64,000 nucleotides of DNA, from positions 868,001 through 932,000 of the forward strand of contig CAVWQE010000004.1 of assembly GCA_963757135.1 (NCBI GenBank), read 5' to 3'. The position numbers and the translations under genes were made by a program. The notes under the pieces are model-generated. The model was not told the origin of the DNA, did not search any database, and worked only from the letters and a program-made list of their open reading frames with translations. Each line of letters starts with the position of its first letter. Position 1 is the first letter of the stretch. This document shows, one piece after another, positions 25,423-33,666 of the stretch. This stretch comes from Gp1-AA145 sp963757135 (GTDB lineage: Bacteria; Acidobacteriota; Terriglobia; Terriglobales; Acidobacteriaceae).

Positions 25423-25451
25423 AAACGGCGCGGCTTAAAGCCGCGCCGTTT
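25423..25451. repeat. Perfect GC-rich palindrome
   Basis: AAACGGCGCGGCTT and its exact complement face each other with one base between. It has no proper T-run for termination on either strand and looks like another dispersed intergenic palindrome. Confidence 0.6.
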
Positions 25452-25466
25452 CAAAGATTGAGGCAG

Positions 25467-25560
25467 AGCGCTCAATTTTCAGATTGAATCTCAAAAAACA
25501 AAAGGACCGATGTTCCAGCTTGCAAAGCAACGCAGGACTGGAGCACTCTCACTCGTGGTG
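25467..25560 (+). repeat. Degenerate direct repeat, copy 1
   Basis: Contains TTTTCAGATTGAATCTCAAA, then GGACCGATGTTCCAGC, TTGCAAAGCAACGCA and GGAGCACTCTCA. The same order of blocks recurs at 26415-26514. Each copy lies just upstream of an unknown membrane or secreted protein gene. Confidence 0.55.
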
Positions 25561-25596
25561 GCTTCCAATGAACTGGCCATCTTGCGAGAGGGCTCA

Positions 25597-26307
25597 ATGC
25601 AGAGAAAGACGCTCACGTTTCTGGCTATAGCATTCTTCGTGGTGGCTGTCTTACCCGGCGCAACCTGTCAGGCGCAGGCCGAGAAGGCTTCCTATCCCAG
25701 CATGGCTCCTCTGGACCAGTACTTGATTCCAGACGTGAATTCTGAAATCGCGCTGGCGCGCAGCGGTGCCCCCGCATCCATTTCGGATGCTGCCGAAGTG
25801 ATGGTGCTGGGAGCCAAGGGATACACCACCGCAGTCAAAGGCACGAACGGCTTTCTCTGCATCGTGGAACGGTCATGGGGCGCCGCCACCGACGAGCCGG
25901 AGTTCTGGAATCCCAAAGTGCGCGCGCCCATCTGTTTCAATCCGCAAGCCGCAAAAACTTTTGCGCCCATCTTCCTGATGAAGACGCAACTGGTGCTGGC
26001 CGGAAAATCCAAGCGAGAGATCGTCGAGGCGACCGCGTTGGCATTGGACAAGAATGAATTGCCCGCGCTGGAGCCGGGTGCGATGTGCTACATGCTCTCC
26101 CGGCAGCAGTACTTGAACGACCGCGGCATGAGCTGGCATCCACATGTGATGTTTTTTGTTCGCGGCGACGCAGCAAAAAGCTGGGGAGCAGATCTGCCCG
26201 GCTCGCCGGTTCTGGCGGCGGATGATCCTGAAGAGCGGGTCACCATTTTCATGGTCGTAGTTGGCAAATGGTCTGATGGGACGCCGGCTGCGGAGACTAT
26301 GCACTGA
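25597..26307 (+). CDS. Secreted protein of unknown function
   Basis: A 236-residue exported protein. The ATG at 25597 after GAGAGGG is preferred to the frame start at 25510, since it puts a signal peptide (KTLTFLAIAFFVVAVLPGATCQAQ) at the N-terminus. The mature part contains VNSEIALARSGAPASISDAA, FLCIVERSW and PGAMCYMLSRQQYLND. No family is recognised; the composition fits a soluble periplasmic protein. It sits between two copies of a degenerate direct repeat. Confidence 0.7.
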   Translation: MQRKTLTFLAIAFFVVAVLPGATCQAQAEKASYPSMAPLDQYLIPDVNSEIALARSGAPASISDAAEVMVLGAKGYTTAVKGTNGFLCIVERSWGAATDEPEFWNPKVRAPICFNPQAAKTFAPIFLMKTQLVLAGKSKREIVEATALALDKNELPALEPGAMCYMLSRQQYLNDRGMSWHPHVMFFVRGDAAKSWGADLPGSPVLAADDPEERVTIFMVVVGKWSDGTPAAETMH

Positions 26308-26414
26308 CCTGCATGTCGAATCAGCGGATGGCACTGGCTTTTGCATGCCGCCGGCGACATCAATAAACGGGGCGCCGCATTGTTTCGCGTACTTTGCGAA
26401 AGGGCGGGAGGCGC

Positions 26415-26514
26415 GGTGCTCGATTTAAGATTCAAAGTCAAACGATAAGGGTCCGAGTTCCCACCCTTGCAAAACAACGCAACAGTGGGGCACTCTCAGT
26501 TGTTGCAGTTTTTG
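26415..26514 (+). repeat. Degenerate direct repeat, copy 2
   Basis: Contains CTCGATTTAAGATTCAAAGT, then GGTCCGAGTTCCC, TTGCAAAACAACGCA and GGGGCACTCTCAG, matching copy 1 block by block at an estimated 70 percent. Shorter relatives of the first block occur at about 24131 and 27477. Confidence 0.5.
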
Positions 26515-26544
26515 AGAATTGACAGGCTGGGCCACCACATCGAC

Positions 26545-27456
26545 ATGCACGTAACCATGCTCGCCGCATTTCTTCAGACCTCTCGCACAGTGGTTTCGAT
26601 GTGCAGCGCCGGCGTTCTGATTTTCCTGTTAGCTCTGTGGGCTGCGAAGACCGACATCGCCCGGGCCCGCGGCCTCGACAAAATCATCGCCTTGAGTAAT
26701 TTATGTTTCGCCGTCCCCTTGGCGGTCTTCGGGGCTCTGCATCTGGCAGCCGCTAAGTTCCTCATGTCCATGGTGCCCTCGTATATGCCGTGGCGCCTGT
26801 TTTGGGCGTATTTTTTCGGCTTTGCCCTGCTGTCCGCGGCTCTGAGCATTGCCACAAAAATTCAGGTGCGCTGGTCCGGCCTGCTGTTCGGGATCGCGAT
26901 GTTTTCTTTTGTGGCGATGATGGACATCCCCGGAGCTCTCGCCAACCCCAGAGACAGGTTTGGATGGACGTTGGCCATCCGTGAACTGGCGTTCGGCGCC
27001 GGAGGGTGGATTCTTGCGGGAAATGCCATGCGTGAGCAAGGCCGCGGGAAAGGCGGAAGCAAGCTCATTGGCTTGGGCCGCGTCGTGATCGCAATTGCCG
27101 CCATGTTCTATGGCGTTGAGCATTTCCTGCACCCAGCAGGTGCCCTCGGAGTCCCGCTGCAAAAACTGACGCCTGTGTGGATTCCGGGCCGTCTCTTCAT
27201 CGGCTATCTGACGGGCGCAATTCTTCTGATCGCCGGGACAAGCATTCTGCTGGGCAAGAAGACGCGGATGGCTGCAACATATCTCGGTACATGGATTCTG
27301 CTGCTGGTCTTGTTCATCTATGGGCCGATCCTGATCGTTTCGCTGGCGGACCCGAACACCGCGGTCAAGGTTGAGGGGATCAACTACTTTGCGGATACGC
27401 TGCTGTTTGCCGGAGCGATTCTCGCGCTCGCCAGCGCGACACCACGCACGGATTAG
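26545..27456 (+). CDS. Polytopic membrane protein, DoxX-like
   Basis: About 303 residues from the ATG at 26545; the frame is open from 26467. It is almost entirely hydrophobic, with eight or more helices: VVSMCSAGVLIFLLALWAA, LSNLCFAVPLAVFGALHLAA, LFWAYFFGFALLSAALSIA and a second similar half with VVIAIAAMFYGVEHFLHPAG and GYLTGAILLIAGTSILLG. The halves look like repeats of a four-helix DoxX/DoxD-type unit. The function is unknown. Confidence 0.72.
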   Translation: MHVTMLAAFLQTSRTVVSMCSAGVLIFLLALWAAKTDIARARGLDKIIALSNLCFAVPLAVFGALHLAAAKFLMSMVPSYMPWRLFWAYFFGFALLSAALSIATKIQVRWSGLLFGIAMFSFVAMMDIPGALANPRDRFGWTLAIRELAFGAGGWILAGNAMREQGRGKGGSKLIGLGRVVIAIAAMFYGVEHFLHPAGALGVPLQKLTPVWIPGRLFIGYLTGAILLIAGTSILLGKKTRMAATYLGTWILLLVLFIYGPILIVSLADPNTAVKVEGINYFADTLLFAGAILALASATPRTD

Positions 27457-27667
27457 GACGTGCGGGTGCGCCATATCAAATTTTCAGATTCAGACTCAAA
27501 GGATACTTCTGGCTGGCGCGGCGGGGTTCCATCGGCGTAAAGTATCCGTTCCACAGTTGGGCAGGGCTTTAGGGGTGTTGTCGTTTCCTTCGCAGGAATG
27601 ATCTACGGTCCTAAGCTGTTCGGGGCCAAGGGCCGAACTGAATCTTGGAAGAAGGAAGCGCTCGGAA

Positions 27668-28048
27668 ATGAACGGGGACACCCCGCTGGTCGATCAATTT
27701 ATCGTCGAACAAATCGACACCATCCCGCACCTGGAAGCTCTGCTTTTGGTTTGGAATAAGCGTCCCAAAGCGTGGTCGCTGGAAGAAATGACCCAGTCGC
27801 TATACGTGCCTGCTGACCTGGCGGCGAGAGTCCTCCGAGACCTCGTGCAAAGAGAACTGCTGGAAGAAACAGACGCGGGCGAGTTTCGCTACAAGTCCCA
27901 TTCAGCGGAAAAGGATTCTCTGATCGCGGAAGTGAGCGAGACCTACCGGCGGGAACTGATTCGAGTGTCGCGCATGATCCACGCCAAAGCGCCCTCGGCG
28001 GTGCGAGATTTTGCGCAAGCCTTCCGCTTTACCAAGGAGAAAGACTGA
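27668..28048 (+). CDS. Small protein with winged-helix-like fold
   Basis: A 126-residue cytosolic protein. Residues 15-75 have the look of a winged helix (PHLEALLLVWNKRPKAWSLE, then PADLAARVLRDLVQRELLEE), followed by a basic helical tail. It could be a DNA-binding regulator, or an anti-sigma-like partner. It is the first gene of a three-gene unit: its stop lies one base before the ATG of a membrane gene, which in turn is adjacent to another. Confidence 0.65.
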   Translation: MNGDTPLVDQFIVEQIDTIPHLEALLLVWNKRPKAWSLEEMTQSLYVPADLAARVLRDLVQRELLEETDAGEFRYKSHSAEKDSLIAEVSETYRRELIRVSRMIHAKAPSAVRDFAQAFRFTKEKD

Positions 28049-28049
28049 T

Positions 28050-28307
28050 ATGGGAGCCGCGGTTTACATCCTCGGAACCGCCACCACGTTGCTCTGCGCC
28101 GTGCTGCTGCTGCGCGGCTACCTGCGGACGCGAACCAGGCTTTTATTGTGGAGCGCGCTGTGCTTCTTTGGCCTCGCGGTGTCGAACCTGCTTATTTTTG
28201 TGGACCTAGTCATATTTCCCAACCTTGATTTGTATATTTGGCGATTGCTGACGGCCGCAGTGGCCATGATGGTCCTGCTCTACGGACTCATTTGGGAGGG
28301 GGAATAA
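28050..28307 (+). CDS. Small membrane protein, DUF5985-like (first of two)
   Basis: An 85-residue protein with three helices: AAVYILGTATTLLCAVLLL, LLLWSALCFFGLAVSNLLIF and LLTAAVAMMVLLYGLIW. The ATG at 28050 follows AAGGAG by ten bases. The motif RGYLRTRTRLLLWSALCF resembles the DUF5985 family. Coupled to the winged-helix gene upstream and to the second small membrane gene downstream (stop TAA directly followed by ATG). Confidence 0.75.
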   Translation: MGAAVYILGTATTLLCAVLLLRGYLRTRTRLLLWSALCFFGLAVSNLLIFVDLVIFPNLDLYIWRLLTAAVAMMVLLYGLIWEGE

Positions 28308-28574
28308 ATGAGAATCGAAGCCTTCCTTTTGGGAGTAATCGTGACCTCTTCGCTCACGGCTGGGGTGTTCTTCCTGAAATTCTGGAGGCGGACCCGCGAC
28401 TCACTCTTCCTGGCTTTCGCGATCGCGTTCCTGATTATGGGGGTTAACAGAATTGGCACGTTAACCGTCGACCGCCCGAATGAAGCCAGTCCGTGGACGT
28501 ATCTGGTCCGCTTGTTCGCGTTCCTGCTGATTCTGGCCGCGATCCTGCACAAGAATTACTGGGCTAAACGGTAG
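28308..28574 (+). CDS. Small membrane protein, DUF5985-like (second of two)
   Basis: An 88-residue paralogue-like partner of the preceding gene, with helices FLLGVIVTSSLTAGVFFL, LFLAFAIAFLIMGVNRIG and LVRLFAFLLILAAILHKN. The internal RTRDSLFLAFAIAF aligns with RTRLLLWSALCF of its neighbour. It starts immediately after the neighbour's stop codon. The pair likely forms a heteromeric membrane complex; the role is unknown. Confidence 0.75.
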   Translation: MRIEAFLLGVIVTSSLTAGVFFLKFWRRTRDSLFLAFAIAFLIMGVNRIGTLTVDRPNEASPWTYLVRLFAFLLILAAILHKNYWAKR

Positions 28575-28579
28575 TAGGT

Positions 28580-29464
28580 GTGGAGCGGTCGCGCAATACA
28601 GGTCGATTCCGGTTATCCTTCTCCTTGGTTTCAAAACAAAAGCTCGGCATCATCGCAGGCAACGGACGCTTCCCGTTTCTGGTGCTCGATGCTGCCCGCG
28701 CGCAAGGCTACGAGGTTGTGGTCGCCGCGATCAAAGAGGAAACGTCTCCGGAGATCGAATCCCGCGGCGCGACCGTGCACTGGCTTTCGCTGGGAGAGCT
28801 TTCGAGGCTCATCGAAACTTTCCGCCGCGAAGGCGTAACTCGCGCCGTCATGGCCGGACAGGTGAAGCACAAACAGATTTTTTCCAGCATCCGTCCCGAC
28901 TGGCGCCTGGCGAAGCTCCTGCTCTCGCTCGATCTGCGCAACACCGACGCGCTGCTGGGAACCGTAGCAAAAGTACTCGCCGACGAAGGCATCGTTCTTG
29001 AAAACTCGACTGCGCTTCTGGAGCCTTTGCTCGCGAAGTCCGGCGTGCTGACCCAACGCGCCCCTTCAGAGCAAGAAAGAAAGAACATCGAGTATGGACG
29101 CGAAGTTGCTTGTGCCCTTGGCCTCTACGACATCGGGCAGACGGTGGTGATTGCTGAAAGCGCCTGCGTCGCCGTCGAAGGCATGGAAGGAACGGATGTG
29201 ACCATTGAGCGCGCCGGGGAGATAATGGCATCTCTGGAGCCGGACAAATCAGTTCTTGACCGCAGTCTCACCGTAGTGAAGATCGCCAAGCCGAAGCAAG
29301 ACATGCGCTTTGATGTGCCGGTCGTTGGGGTGAGGACGATTGAAGTCATGAAAAGAGCGGGTGCAACTTGCCTGGCGATTGATGCCGGAAAGTGCCTGCT
29401 GATTGATGGGGAGGCGGCGATCGTGGCGGCGGATGCGGCGGGAATTGCGGTTGTGGCGGAGTAG
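28580..29464 (+). CDS. lpxI: UDP-2,3-diacylglucosamine pyrophosphatase LpxI
   Basis: A protein of 280-294 residues that hydrolyses UDP-2,3-diacylglucosamine to lipid X in lipid A synthesis, replacing LpxH. The N-terminal DUF1009 domain has KLGIIAGNGRFPFLVLDAAR, GQVKHKQIFSSIRPDW and LRNTDALLGTVAKVL; the C-terminal domain has IEYGREVACALGLYDIGQTV, KIAKPKQDMRFDVPVVGVRT and ATCLAIDAGKCLLID. A GTG at 28580 and a TTG at 28625 are both possible starts. It lies 7 kb downstream of lpxA, with an older, truncated copy of its 5' end at 25195. Confidence 0.92.
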   Translation: MERSRNTGRFRLSFSLVSKQKLGIIAGNGRFPFLVLDAARAQGYEVVVAAIKEETSPEIESRGATVHWLSLGELSRLIETFRREGVTRAVMAGQVKHKQIFSSIRPDWRLAKLLLSLDLRNTDALLGTVAKVLADEGIVLENSTALLEPLLAKSGVLTQRAPSEQERKNIEYGREVACALGLYDIGQTVVIAESACVAVEGMEGTDVTIERAGEIMASLEPDKSVLDRSLTVVKIAKPKQDMRFDVPVVGVRTIEVMKRAGATCLAIDAGKCLLIDGEAAIVAADAAGIAVVAE

Positions 29465-29468
29465 AAAG

Positions 29469-29656
29469 CAGTCAGCACTCAGCATTCAGCACTTGGCCTT
29501 TGGCATTTAGCCACCCCAGAGGTATTGTCCTCCCGAAGTCGCGCTTGCGCGGCAGAGGGACCTTACGGCAGCTTGCGTCACCTTCATCGTACGCGGGATC
29601 ACAAGTGCTTTGTGTTTGGCCAAATGCTAAATGCTGAGTGCTGAATGCTGAGTGCT
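29469..29656. repeat. Inverted repeat, dispersed family R4
   Basis: The left arm (29469-29510) has AGCACTCAGCATTCAGCACT and TTGGC; the right arm (29618-29656) is its complement, with AATGCTGAGTGCTGAATGCT. It fills the lpxI-dinB gap and ends 12 bases before the DinB start. Confidence 0.75.
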
Positions 29657-29667
29657 AAATTATCTAC

Positions 29668-30129
29668 ATGTCGAAAATCGATCAAATCGTTCACGAACTC
29701 AAATGCGCCTTCGACGGCGAGGCGTGGCACGGGCCCGCGCTGATGGAGCTGCTGGACGGGGTGAATGCCAAGACGGCGGCGGCGCGGCCAATTACAACGG
29801 CGCACAGCATCTGGGAGTTGGTTGTGCACCTGACCGGCTGGGAACGGGTGATTACTAGCAGGCTGCAAGGCGAAAAGCTCACGCTCAGCGATGACGAAAA
29901 TTTTGGCCACATGGCGAGCTTGGGCGAAGCTGCATGGCACCAGGCGGTAGAAAATCTGCGCAGCACCCATGCCGCACTGATCAAGGCGGTCTCAGCTTTG
30001 TCCGAGGAAAAACTGAACGCTCCCGCTCCGGGCAAGCCTTACGACATCAGATTCATGCTGCATGGGGCTTCGCAGCACGCCGCGTATCACGGCGGACAGA
30101 TTGCGTTGCTGAAGCGAGCACGGGCGTGA
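29668..30129 (+). CDS. DinB-family protein
   Basis: A 153-residue four-helix-bundle protein of the DinB/YfiT superfamily of metal-dependent thiol (often bacillithiol or mycothiol) transferases and relatives. Three metal-binding His are visible in the usual places: SIWELVVHLTGWE near residue 48, GEAAWHQAVENL near residue 90 and ASQHAAYHGGQIALLKRA near the end. The substrate is unknown. Spaced widely from both neighbours. Confidence 0.85.
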   Translation: MSKIDQIVHELKCAFDGEAWHGPALMELLDGVNAKTAAARPITTAHSIWELVVHLTGWERVITSRLQGEKLTLSDDENFGHMASLGEAAWHQAVENLRSTHAALIKAVSALSEEKLNAPAPGKPYDIRFMLHGASQHAAYHGGQIALLKRARA

Positions 30130-30135
30130 GGAACA

Positions 30136-30287
30136 TTGCAGATTTCAGATTTGAATTTGCAATCGACGACGCTCCAAGCTGTCGGAAGAACCAGGCAAAA
30201 GCTTGAACCACGGAGGACACAAAGGAACACAGAGTTACTAAGGCAGGGTTTCGCAGGCCGCCACAATCTTCAATCTGAAATCTGCAC
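30136..30287. repeat. Inverted repeat with embedded R1-like segment
   Basis: TTGCAGATTTCAGATTTGAA (30136) pairs with CAATCTGAAATCTGCA (about 30270). Between them lies GAACCACGGAGGACACAAAG, a relative of the R1 core. Nothing else was seen in the dinB-Gfo/Idh gap. Confidence 0.5.
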
Positions 30288-30374
30288 TCTGTGAGTTCCT
30301 CAATCTGAATTTCATTGCCCTTCGCCGGTGAGATGATACTCTTTGTTGCTCTCTCCTCCACTGCTGCCTGACCG

Positions 30375-31385
30375 ATGCCGGAGGACTGTCTGCCGCAAGA
30401 AGAACTGATTCCAGTTGCCGTTATTGGCGTGGGCGCCTTCGGGCGCAATCACGCACGGGTTTACCACCAGCTTGAACAGGAAGGGGCAGCGGTTCGCCTG
30501 GTCGGAGTAGTTGATACCGACTTAGAGCGTGCCGATACGGTCGCGAAGGAATTCAACTGCCGCCCCTTCGGATCGATCGAGCAGCTTCTTTCTACGCATA
30601 GCGAAGTGCGCGCCGCTTCGGTCGCCGTTCCTACCTTGGAACATCTGGCGGCCGCTCGCAATCTGATGCAGGCCGGGGTGGACGTTCTGATCGAAAAGCC
30701 GCTAGCGGCGTCGCTTGCCGAGGCGGACGAACTAATCAGCATTGCAAAGAGTTCCAAGGCCATCGCGCAGGTCGGGCACCTGGAACGATTCAATCCCGCG
30801 GTGCAAGCAACGGTTCCGCTCATTACCAAGCCGATGTTCTTTGAAGTGCACCGGCTCAGCGTATTTACGCCGCGATCGCTGGATATTGACGTCGTTCTTG
30901 ACCTGATGATCCATGACCTCGACACGGTGCTGTCGTTCGTTAATTCTCCGGTGAAAGAAGTACGGGCTGCCGGGCTGCCGATACTGTCCAACAAAGTCGA
31001 TATCGCGAATGCACGCATTGAGTTCGAGTCCGGCTGCATCGCAAATTTCACCGCCAGCCGGGTTTCGACCGAGCGGGTGCGGAAATTGCGGTTCTTCCAG
31101 CCAAAGCAATACATATCCATCGACTACGGCCGGCAGGACGTGCTGGCGTTCACGGTCGGCGGGAACGAGGGCAGCCCGTCCGCCAATCCCGAAATTAAGG
31201 TCAACAAGCCACCTATTGCGCCGGAAGAACCTTTACGGGCTGAGATTCGGGCTTTTTTGGCGTCAGTCCGCAGCCGAAAAGCTCCGCCGGTCCCGCTTGA
31301 GGACGGGCGGAGGGCCTTGTCCGTGGCGCTCGAGGTCCTGTCCCAGATTGAGGCACATGCGAGCAAGCTGAACCTGGGGCGATAG
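30375..31385 (+). CDS. Gfo/Idh/MocA-family oxidoreductase
   Basis: A 336-residue NAD(P)-dependent oxidoreductase. The Rossmann fingerprint is VAVIGVGAFGRNHARVY (residues 14-30), then the strand LVGVVDTDLERA, and the conserved EKPLA near residue 98. The second domain has DVVLDLMIHDLDTVLSF, with the usual catalytic-pocket His/Asp. Such genes are commonly found next to lpxI or other lipid A genes, where they may act on UDP-GlcNAc, but here that is inference from location. Confidence 0.86.
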   Translation: MPEDCLPQEELIPVAVIGVGAFGRNHARVYHQLEQEGAAVRLVGVVDTDLERADTVAKEFNCRPFGSIEQLLSTHSEVRAASVAVPTLEHLAAARNLMQAGVDVLIEKPLAASLAEADELISIAKSSKAIAQVGHLERFNPAVQATVPLITKPMFFEVHRLSVFTPRSLDIDVVLDLMIHDLDTVLSFVNSPVKEVRAAGLPILSNKVDIANARIEFESGCIANFTASRVSTERVRKLRFFQPKQYISIDYGRQDVLAFTVGGNEGSPSANPEIKVNKPPIAPEEPLRAEIRAFLASVRSRKAPPVPLEDGRRALSVALEVLSQIEAHASKLNLGR

Positions 31386-31587
31386 AGTTCGTGAGTATGT
31401 CTCTGCCAGGAGTGCCCCGTCTGTGGGAACCTCCGCATTTACACTTTTTGACAGCGTTGGCCAGCCATTTCAGTAGCCTTGAGGGTGGGTTTCTGCCGTA
31501 ACTACTTACACTATAAGAACTCTTGGCAGCGGCCAAAATAATGAGAGAATAATCAGATACGGCCAGCATCCTAAGTGATAGCCCTCG

Positions 31588-32685
31588 ATGTCGCTGATTC
31601 AAATTCCGTTGGAGCCGCCGGTTGAGCGCCAGCCCGAACAGGGCGACCTTTTCGATTCCCAGAACTGGGAATCGGCGTACCGGGAGATGCACGATTTCCC
31701 CACCCTGCTGATCCAGGCGCGCGACGAACTTTCCAAGTCCCGCAAACGCGAGGCGTTCTGGATCTCGCTGATTGCGCACATTGTCCTGATTCTGATCATC
31801 GTCAACTCACCCGCTTTCGAGAAATATTTTCCTCACCGCGCGGTCATGATGGTCAATGGCCGGGACAATAACAAGCTCACTTTTCTGGAACTTCCTCCGG
31901 ACGCGCAAAAGCTCAGTGAACATCCCAAGACGAATGTGATGTCGGACAAGAACCGCATCGCAACCACCAAAACGCCACAGCCCGATCCGAAGGAACTGAA
32001 GAAGTTGCTGGATGCTTCGCGCCGGGGTCGGCCAGGGCCGGTCGCGCCGCCGGAGCAGAGACAGCAGTCGCAGCCCCAACAACAAGCTGCCCAGGCGCAG
32101 CCGCAACAGCAACCGCAGGAGGCCCAGCCGCAGCCGCCGCCACCGCCGCAGCAAGAGGCTAAGTTGCAAACACCGCCGCTGGCGCGCAAACCGCAACCGA
32201 CCTTTGAAAATCAACCAACCTCAGCCGGGCAGGCGATCGATCAGGCGGCCCGCCGGGCGATCGGTCACAAAAGCTACGGTGGAGACGCGGGCGACCTCGG
32301 CCTCGGGCAGCATCAATCCACCATGCGCATGGGCGCCGCGGAGATTACCAGCGACACCATGGGCGTGGATTTCGGCCCTTACATGCAGCGTATTCTGCAT
32401 GACGTCAAACAGAATTGGTACAACCTGATTCCCGAGTCGGCGATGCCGCCCCTGCTCAAGAAGGGGAAGCTGTCTATTGAGTTTGCGATTTTGAAGAATG
32501 GACAAATCGCCGGCTTGCGTTACGTGACTGGCTCCGGTGATGTGGCGCTTGATCGCGCCGCCTATGGCGGAATTACTTCTTCGACTCCATTCCCACCGCT
32601 GCCGTCCGAATTCGGGGGGCAATATCTCGGGCTGCGTTTTACCTTCCTCTATAATCCCGATCCCAACTCTGCTGATCTGCAGTAA
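31588..32685 (+). CDS. TonB-family protein
   Basis: A 365-residue energy-transducing envelope protein. Cytosolic N-terminus, one membrane helix at residues 54-72 (FWISLIAHIVLILIIVNSP), a long periplasmic Pro/Gln-rich linker (PQQQAAQAQPQQQPQEAQ region, residues 150-195) and a C-terminal TonB domain with SIEFAILKNGQIAGLRYVTG and AAYGGITSSTPFPPLP. It transmits proton-motive energy to outer-membrane receptors. ExbB and ExbD genes are not adjacent. The unusually long N-terminus (50 residues before the helix) is notable. It is preceded by about 200 bases without features. Confidence 0.86.
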   Translation: MSLIQIPLEPPVERQPEQGDLFDSQNWESAYREMHDFPTLLIQARDELSKSRKREAFWISLIAHIVLILIIVNSPAFEKYFPHRAVMMVNGRDNNKLTFLELPPDAQKLSEHPKTNVMSDKNRIATTKTPQPDPKELKKLLDASRRGRPGPVAPPEQRQQSQPQQQAAQAQPQQQPQEAQPQPPPPPQQEAKLQTPPLARKPQPTFENQPTSAGQAIDQAARRAIGHKSYGGDAGDLGLGQHQSTMRMGAAEITSDTMGVDFGPYMQRILHDVKQNWYNLIPESAMPPLLKKGKLSIEFAILKNGQIAGLRYVTGSGDVALDRAAYGGITSSTPFPPLPSEFGGQYLGLRFTFLYNPDPNSADLQ

Positions 32686-32709
32686 CCAACCGCGCGGAGG
32701 CCTCTTACT

Positions 32710-33507
32710 TCATCCTTCGCCATACGCCATCCGCACCAGCGTGCGCTCAGCAAATGGAACGTAGAGCAAGGCTGCGGTTGAAGCAAGCGCCGCCCCCAGG
32801 CCGATCCAGTCAAAAATCAGGAACGGGGCAAGGGCCCAGAGCTCGTCGAGGACGAAAACGCCAAGAAATATCCGACGAAGCTTGTGGCCGAGTTGCGCAT
32901 AGTCGAAAGCCACCGCCGACAGAAAATACAGCCGCACGGGAATTCCGATTGCTGCCGTGACCAATACGACGCTCAGCACAAGGAAGGCGTGTGATCCCAC
33001 CCACGAAACTCGCTCGACGCCCTGCCAATGGATGGCCGCTTCCACGTAGAAGATGAGATACATAATTTGGATCAAAGCGAACATGGCTCGGGTCGTGCCG
33101 CGATGAGCCCGGGGTAAGTCCGACGGCAACTGCGCATCGGCGGCTTCACTCGGCGTTCCCGCGTCCCATTGCACCTCAGCGACGAAGCGGTATCCCCGCC
33201 GGGCCACCGTCTCTATAAATCTGGGGTTCGAAGCTTGATCGCCGAGCGCTTCGCGAAGTTTGTTCACGGCGGTATTGAGGCTGTGATCGAAATCTACGAA
33301 GGTATCTGCCGGCCAAAGGCGTGCCCGCAAATCCTCGCGGCTTACGATGGCGCCCGGCTGATCGAGCAGCACAGCCAGGACGGCAAATGGCTGATCTTGC
33401 ATACGTAATCGCCGTCCGCCTTTACGTAGCTCCCGCGCTGGGAGATCAAGTTCAAAGGCTCCAAAGCGCGCAACCTTGGATTCTCCGCCTGCAGGAGTTG
33501 AAGGCAC
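32710..33507 (-). CDS. Winged-helix regulator with C-terminal membrane domain (CadC-like)
   Basis: A 265-residue protein with an OmpR/PhoB-type DNA-binding domain at residues 12-110 (FGAFELDLPARELRKGGRRL, then DFDHSLNTAVNKLREALGD and FIETVARRGYRFVAEV) but no receiver domain. The C-terminal half carries four hydrophobic helices (FALIQIMYLIFYVEAAI, HAFLVLSVVLVTAAIGIPV, IFLGVFVLDELWALAPFLI and LGAALASTAALLYVPFA). Membrane-anchored one-component regulators of this kind are numerous in acidobacteria. The signal is unknown. It reads divergently from the cheW operon 159 bases away, which may be its target. Confidence 0.83.
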   Translation of the reverse strand: MPSTPAGGESKVARFGAFELDLPARELRKGGRRLRMQDQPFAVLAVLLDQPGAIVSREDLRARLWPADTFVDFDHSLNTAVNKLREALGDQASNPRFIETVARRGYRFVAEVQWDAGTPSEAADAQLPSDLPRAHRGTTRAMFALIQIMYLIFYVEAAIHWQGVERVSWVGSHAFLVLSVVLVTAAIGIPVRLYFLSAVAFDYAQLGHKLRRIFLGVFVLDELWALAPFLIFDWIGLGAALASTAALLYVPFAERTLVRMAYGEG

Positions 33508-33666
33508 GGACGCTAGTTTAGCTGAAAGCTCTCAACCGGGAACGCCGACAAGCAGGTAATCCCGCCGTAACTAAAGCGCCCTTCCGAATACGCCGATGAA
33601 GCGAACGTGCGGGTGCAGTCTGCGCCGAGTCGCTGACTTCGATCACCCTTACTGACCAGAACGAAC

